15,818 bases of DNA, from positions 1 to 15,818 of the forward strand of contig CAJTPU010000036.1 in NCBI GenBank assembly GCA_910578335.1, written 5' to 3'. Shown here in pieces: positions 14,309 to 15,818 of the stretch. This DNA is from an uncultured Lachnospiraceae bacterium (GTDB taxonomy: Bacteria > Bacillota > Clostridia > Lachnospirales > Lachnospiraceae). The notes beneath the pieces are model-generated. The model saw only the letters and a program-made list of their open reading frames with translations. It did not search any database and was not told the origin of the DNA. Each line of letters starts with the position of its first letter. Position 1 is the first letter of the stretch. The translations under genes and the position numbers were made by a program.

Positions 14309-14761
14309 ATGGACTTTCAGAGAACAGACGGAAAAAATAAGGATTTTATAGAAAACTGCCGACTTCTCGATATGGATTTGGACAGGCGTGTCGGAAAAAA
14401 GATTCAGCGGGATAAGTATAAGCAGTATAACCGGTTGGATGAGATACGGCAGGCGATAGTTGTCTACGAAGACGGTAAGGCGGTTGGCGGCGGCGCCATC
14501 AGGAAATATGACGACAAAAATGCGGAGTTAAAGAGAATCTTTGTACATCCCGCATATCAGGGACAGGGCATAGGGAGCAGGCTGGTTTTTCTGCTGATGG
14601 AATGGGCAAAGGAACTGGGCTATCAAAGAATCATTCTGGAAACAGGGGAGCTTTTAGCGGAATCCTGTGCGGTATATAAAAAGCTGGGCTTTCAGGTGAT
14701 TCCCAATTATGGGGCATATGTAAATATGCCGGAATCGTTGTGTATGGCAAAGGATTTGTAA
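14309..14761 (+). CDS. GNAT family N-acetyltransferase
   Basis: This 150-residue protein is a single GNAT domain. The strongest motif is Gln84-Gly-Gln-Gly-Ile-Gly89 in IFVHPAYQGQGIGSRLV, the acetyl-CoA loop. AESCAVYKKLGFQVI (about 119-133) is motif B with a Tyr in the acid position. VGGGAIRKYDDKNAELKR before it is the usual central strand pair. The N-terminal 45 residues are charged and rich in Asp and Lys. The start ATG has GGAGGAGG eight bases upstream. It lies 33 bp after the hydrolase and 6 bp before the next gene, so these probably share a message. The substrate is unknown. Confidence 0.9.
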   Translation: MDFQRTDGKNKDFIENCRLLDMDLDRRVGKKIQRDKYKQYNRLDEIRQAIVVYEDGKAVGGGAIRKYDDKNAELKRIFVHPAYQGQGIGSRLVFLLMEWAKELGYQRIILETGELLAESCAVYKKLGFQVIPNYGAYVNMPESLCMAKDL

Positions 14762-14767
14762 AACAAA

Positions 14768-15262
14768 ATGAAGATGGACATTTGCAGGATGAAAGGCTGG
14801 GACGTGATAGTCAAAAAAACGGTTGGCGGATTGGAGTGGGTTGGATTTTCGCAAAAGCACCCCGAGAAACTGTTATGCATTTCATCGCAGAAAATAACGG
14901 TATTTGATTGTAGGAATGGCGAGATAACAGAGAGCGAAGCGGAATACGATGAAGAGAATTACATAGCGCTCTGCGCGGCATTTCCTGACGAGGAAATTAT
15001 GATTGCCGGACAGTATGGCGGAAAAATGGAACATGCTTCCATACAAGGAGATAAGGTACTTATAGAGACATCGCCGGAGCACATTACAACTGTCACTTTT
15101 GTGCCTGCATTAGGGACAGGAAGTGTTATTTTTCAAAATTACGGTTACTATACATGCGGATTTAGCTGTGACGGAGCATATTTTATGCTGGCGCAGGATG
15201 CAGGAATTACGATATGTAAGAAGATTGATTGCGGCATGAAGGAGGAAATCCTGCATGATTGA
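14768..15262 (+). CDS. Uncharacterised protein, probably all-beta
   Basis: This is a 164-residue protein with no signal peptide or membrane segment, and I cannot assign a function. The sequence alternates short beta-prone stretches: GLEWVGFSQKHPEKLLCISS, ITVFDCRNGEI, EEIMIAGQYGG and YTCGFSCDGAYFMLAQDAGI. The repeated pattern of hydrophobic strand, Cys or Gly and turn looks like propeller-type blades (compare VGFS...LLCIS with CGFS...YFMLA), but no WD signature is present. Seven cysteines are spread through it. The start is likely ATG 14768; ATG 14774 and 14789 are alternatives. No strong ribosome binding site is near (AAAGGA at 14749-14754 is far), so it may depend on translation of the GNAT gene that ends 6 bp earlier. 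Confidence 0.7.
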   Translation: MKMDICRMKGWDVIVKKTVGGLEWVGFSQKHPEKLLCISSQKITVFDCRNGEITESEAEYDEENYIALCAAFPDEEIMIAGQYGGKMEHASIQGDKVLIETSPEHITTVTFVPALGTGSVIFQNYGYYTCGFSCDGAYFMLAQDAGITICKKIDCGMKEEILHD

Positions 15263-15295
15263 TGCGCATGTTCAGGGATTGACGGAGGGTGCAAT

Positions 15296-15754
15296 ATGGA
15301 ATTAGAAATGCAGATGTATACAAGGGATAGAATACCTGACGTTGTAGACTTTGAAAAAAGATTACGCCAAGAGGAAGATTTCTGGGGGTGGGAGATAGAT
15401 GAGGCATATATCAGTGCCATCGAAAGGAGCTTTGCTGACAGAAGCTTTGACGATGCTATCTCTGTATTGGCTTATCATGATGGCGCAGTTATCGGCAGGA
15501 TTGACGCTTCTCTCATTGCAAGCCGCTTTGACGGGTCAAAGAAGGCGTATCTTGACTGGATATGCGTCATAAAGAGCAGCAGGCATCAGGGTGTGGCGCA
15601 GCGGCTACTGGAAAACTTGAGACAAATCCTGAAAGACAGGCACATCGATACGCTGCTTGCGTTGACCGCCGCCAATGAGGAGGCACAGCGTTTTTATCAG
15701 AGTGTTCCGGATTCTGTGATGAGGGATATTGGTATCTGGATTGACATTAAGTGA
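15296..15754 (+). CDS. GNAT family N-acetyltransferase
   Basis: This 152-residue protein has the acetyl-CoA loop Arg96-His-Gln-Gly-Val-Ala101 in LDWICVIKSSRHQGVAQRLL, and NEEAQRFYQSV as motif B. The last position of the loop is Ala rather than Gly, which is allowed in the family (R/Q-x-x-G-x-G/A). The N-terminal third is acidic (RQEEDFWGWEIDEAY). The start ATG 15296 has GGAGG at 15284-15288, seven bases upstream. It follows the uncharacterised gene by 33 bp and is the fourth GNAT in four kilobases. It is clearly different in sequence from the other three, so it is not a recent tandem copy. The substrate is unknown. Confidence 0.87.
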   Translation: MELEMQMYTRDRIPDVVDFEKRLRQEEDFWGWEIDEAYISAIERSFADRSFDDAISVLAYHDGAVIGRIDASLIASRFDGSKKAYLDWICVIKSSRHQGVAQRLLENLRQILKDRHIDTLLALTAANEEAQRFYQSVPDSVMRDIGIWIDIK

Positions 15755-15789
15755 CGTAAATCAGGATTGACCGAGCAAAGCGAGGGATA

Positions 15790-15813
15790 CTTCTTGAACG
15801 CAGGTTCAAGAAG
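15790..15813 (+). repeat. Perfect 10-bp hairpin at the right edge
   Basis: CTTCTTGAAC (15790-15799) and GTTCAAGAAG (15804-15813) are exact inverted repeats around a GCAG tetraloop. No T-run follows before the window ends, and the next bases are GTGGA. It could be a terminator cut off by the window edge, a stem masking an AAGGTGG ribosome binding site (15811-15817) of a gene outside the window, or one unit of a dispersed repeat. The choice cannot be made here. Confidence 0.55.
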
Positions 15814-15818
15814 GTGGA

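Noticed and set aside
15747..15818. Minus-strand frame open to the right edge, possibly the end of a converging gene
   Set aside because: Only about 23 codons are visible, it contains the hairpin, and the translation shows no recognisable feature.
1..15818. CRISPR arrays, tRNA or rRNA genes, transposases and integrases
   Set aside because: No spaced direct repeats, no cloverleaf or rRNA-like segments in the short gaps, and no recombinase motifs in any supported frame.

Overview
The window looks like chromosome from a Gram-positive anaerobe of the Clostridia, most likely Lachnospiraceae. The reasons are strong GGAGG-type ribosome binding sites, several TTG starts, moderate G+C, a CsoR-type copper switch, an E. 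coli-size GH2 beta-galactosidase, and the GlpA-like/FAD oxidoreductase/DUF1667 trio common in that group. All supported genes read on the + strand. No rRNA, tRNA, CRISPR array, transposase, integrase or phage gene was seen. Family names rest on motifs read by eye; no database search was run.

Layout. (1) 1-180: the last 59 codons of an ABC transporter ATPase. (2) 284-3549: a copper-efflux operon. A perfect palindrome lies between the -35 and -10 of a promoter; then come csoR and a Cu(I) P1B-ATPase gene whose C-terminus is fused through a charged linker to a second copper-chaperone (HMA) domain. An internal GGAGG and in-frame ATG could also release that last part as a 69-residue CopZ. A terminator follows. 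(3) 3612-10082: a likely operon of lacZ, a GlpA-like FAD dehydrogenase with a C-terminal [2Fe-2S] domain, an NAD/FAD oxidoreductase, and a four-cysteine DUF1667 protein. (4) 10223-15754: an accessory run of small stand-alone genes: an AT-rich DUF3788-like gene, an aminoglycoside nucleotidyltransferase (AadA/ANT(9)-like), four different GNAT acetyltransferases, a membrane-anchored alpha/beta hydrolase, and an unrecognised 164-residue protein. The window ends in a perfect 10-bp hairpin.

How the genes work together. CsoR should sense Cu(I) and release its own promoter, producing the exporter and possibly a free chaperone from one message. In the second operon beta-galactosidase releases galactose from beta-galactosides, while the downstream trio probably oxidises glycerol 3-phosphate (or a related 2-hydroxy acid) and passes electrons through Fe-S centres to NAD. 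The 12-bp gap suggests shared expression, and galactosyl-glycerol is one substrate that would link the two halves (inference). The last third resembles a collection of small-molecule modifying or resistance-type enzymes rather than one pathway.

The most notable points are the CopA-CopZ fusion with its internal start, the lacZ-dehydrogenase coupling, the membrane-hydrolase fusion, and the cluster of GNAT and nucleotidyltransferase genes. None is proven novel from sequence alone.
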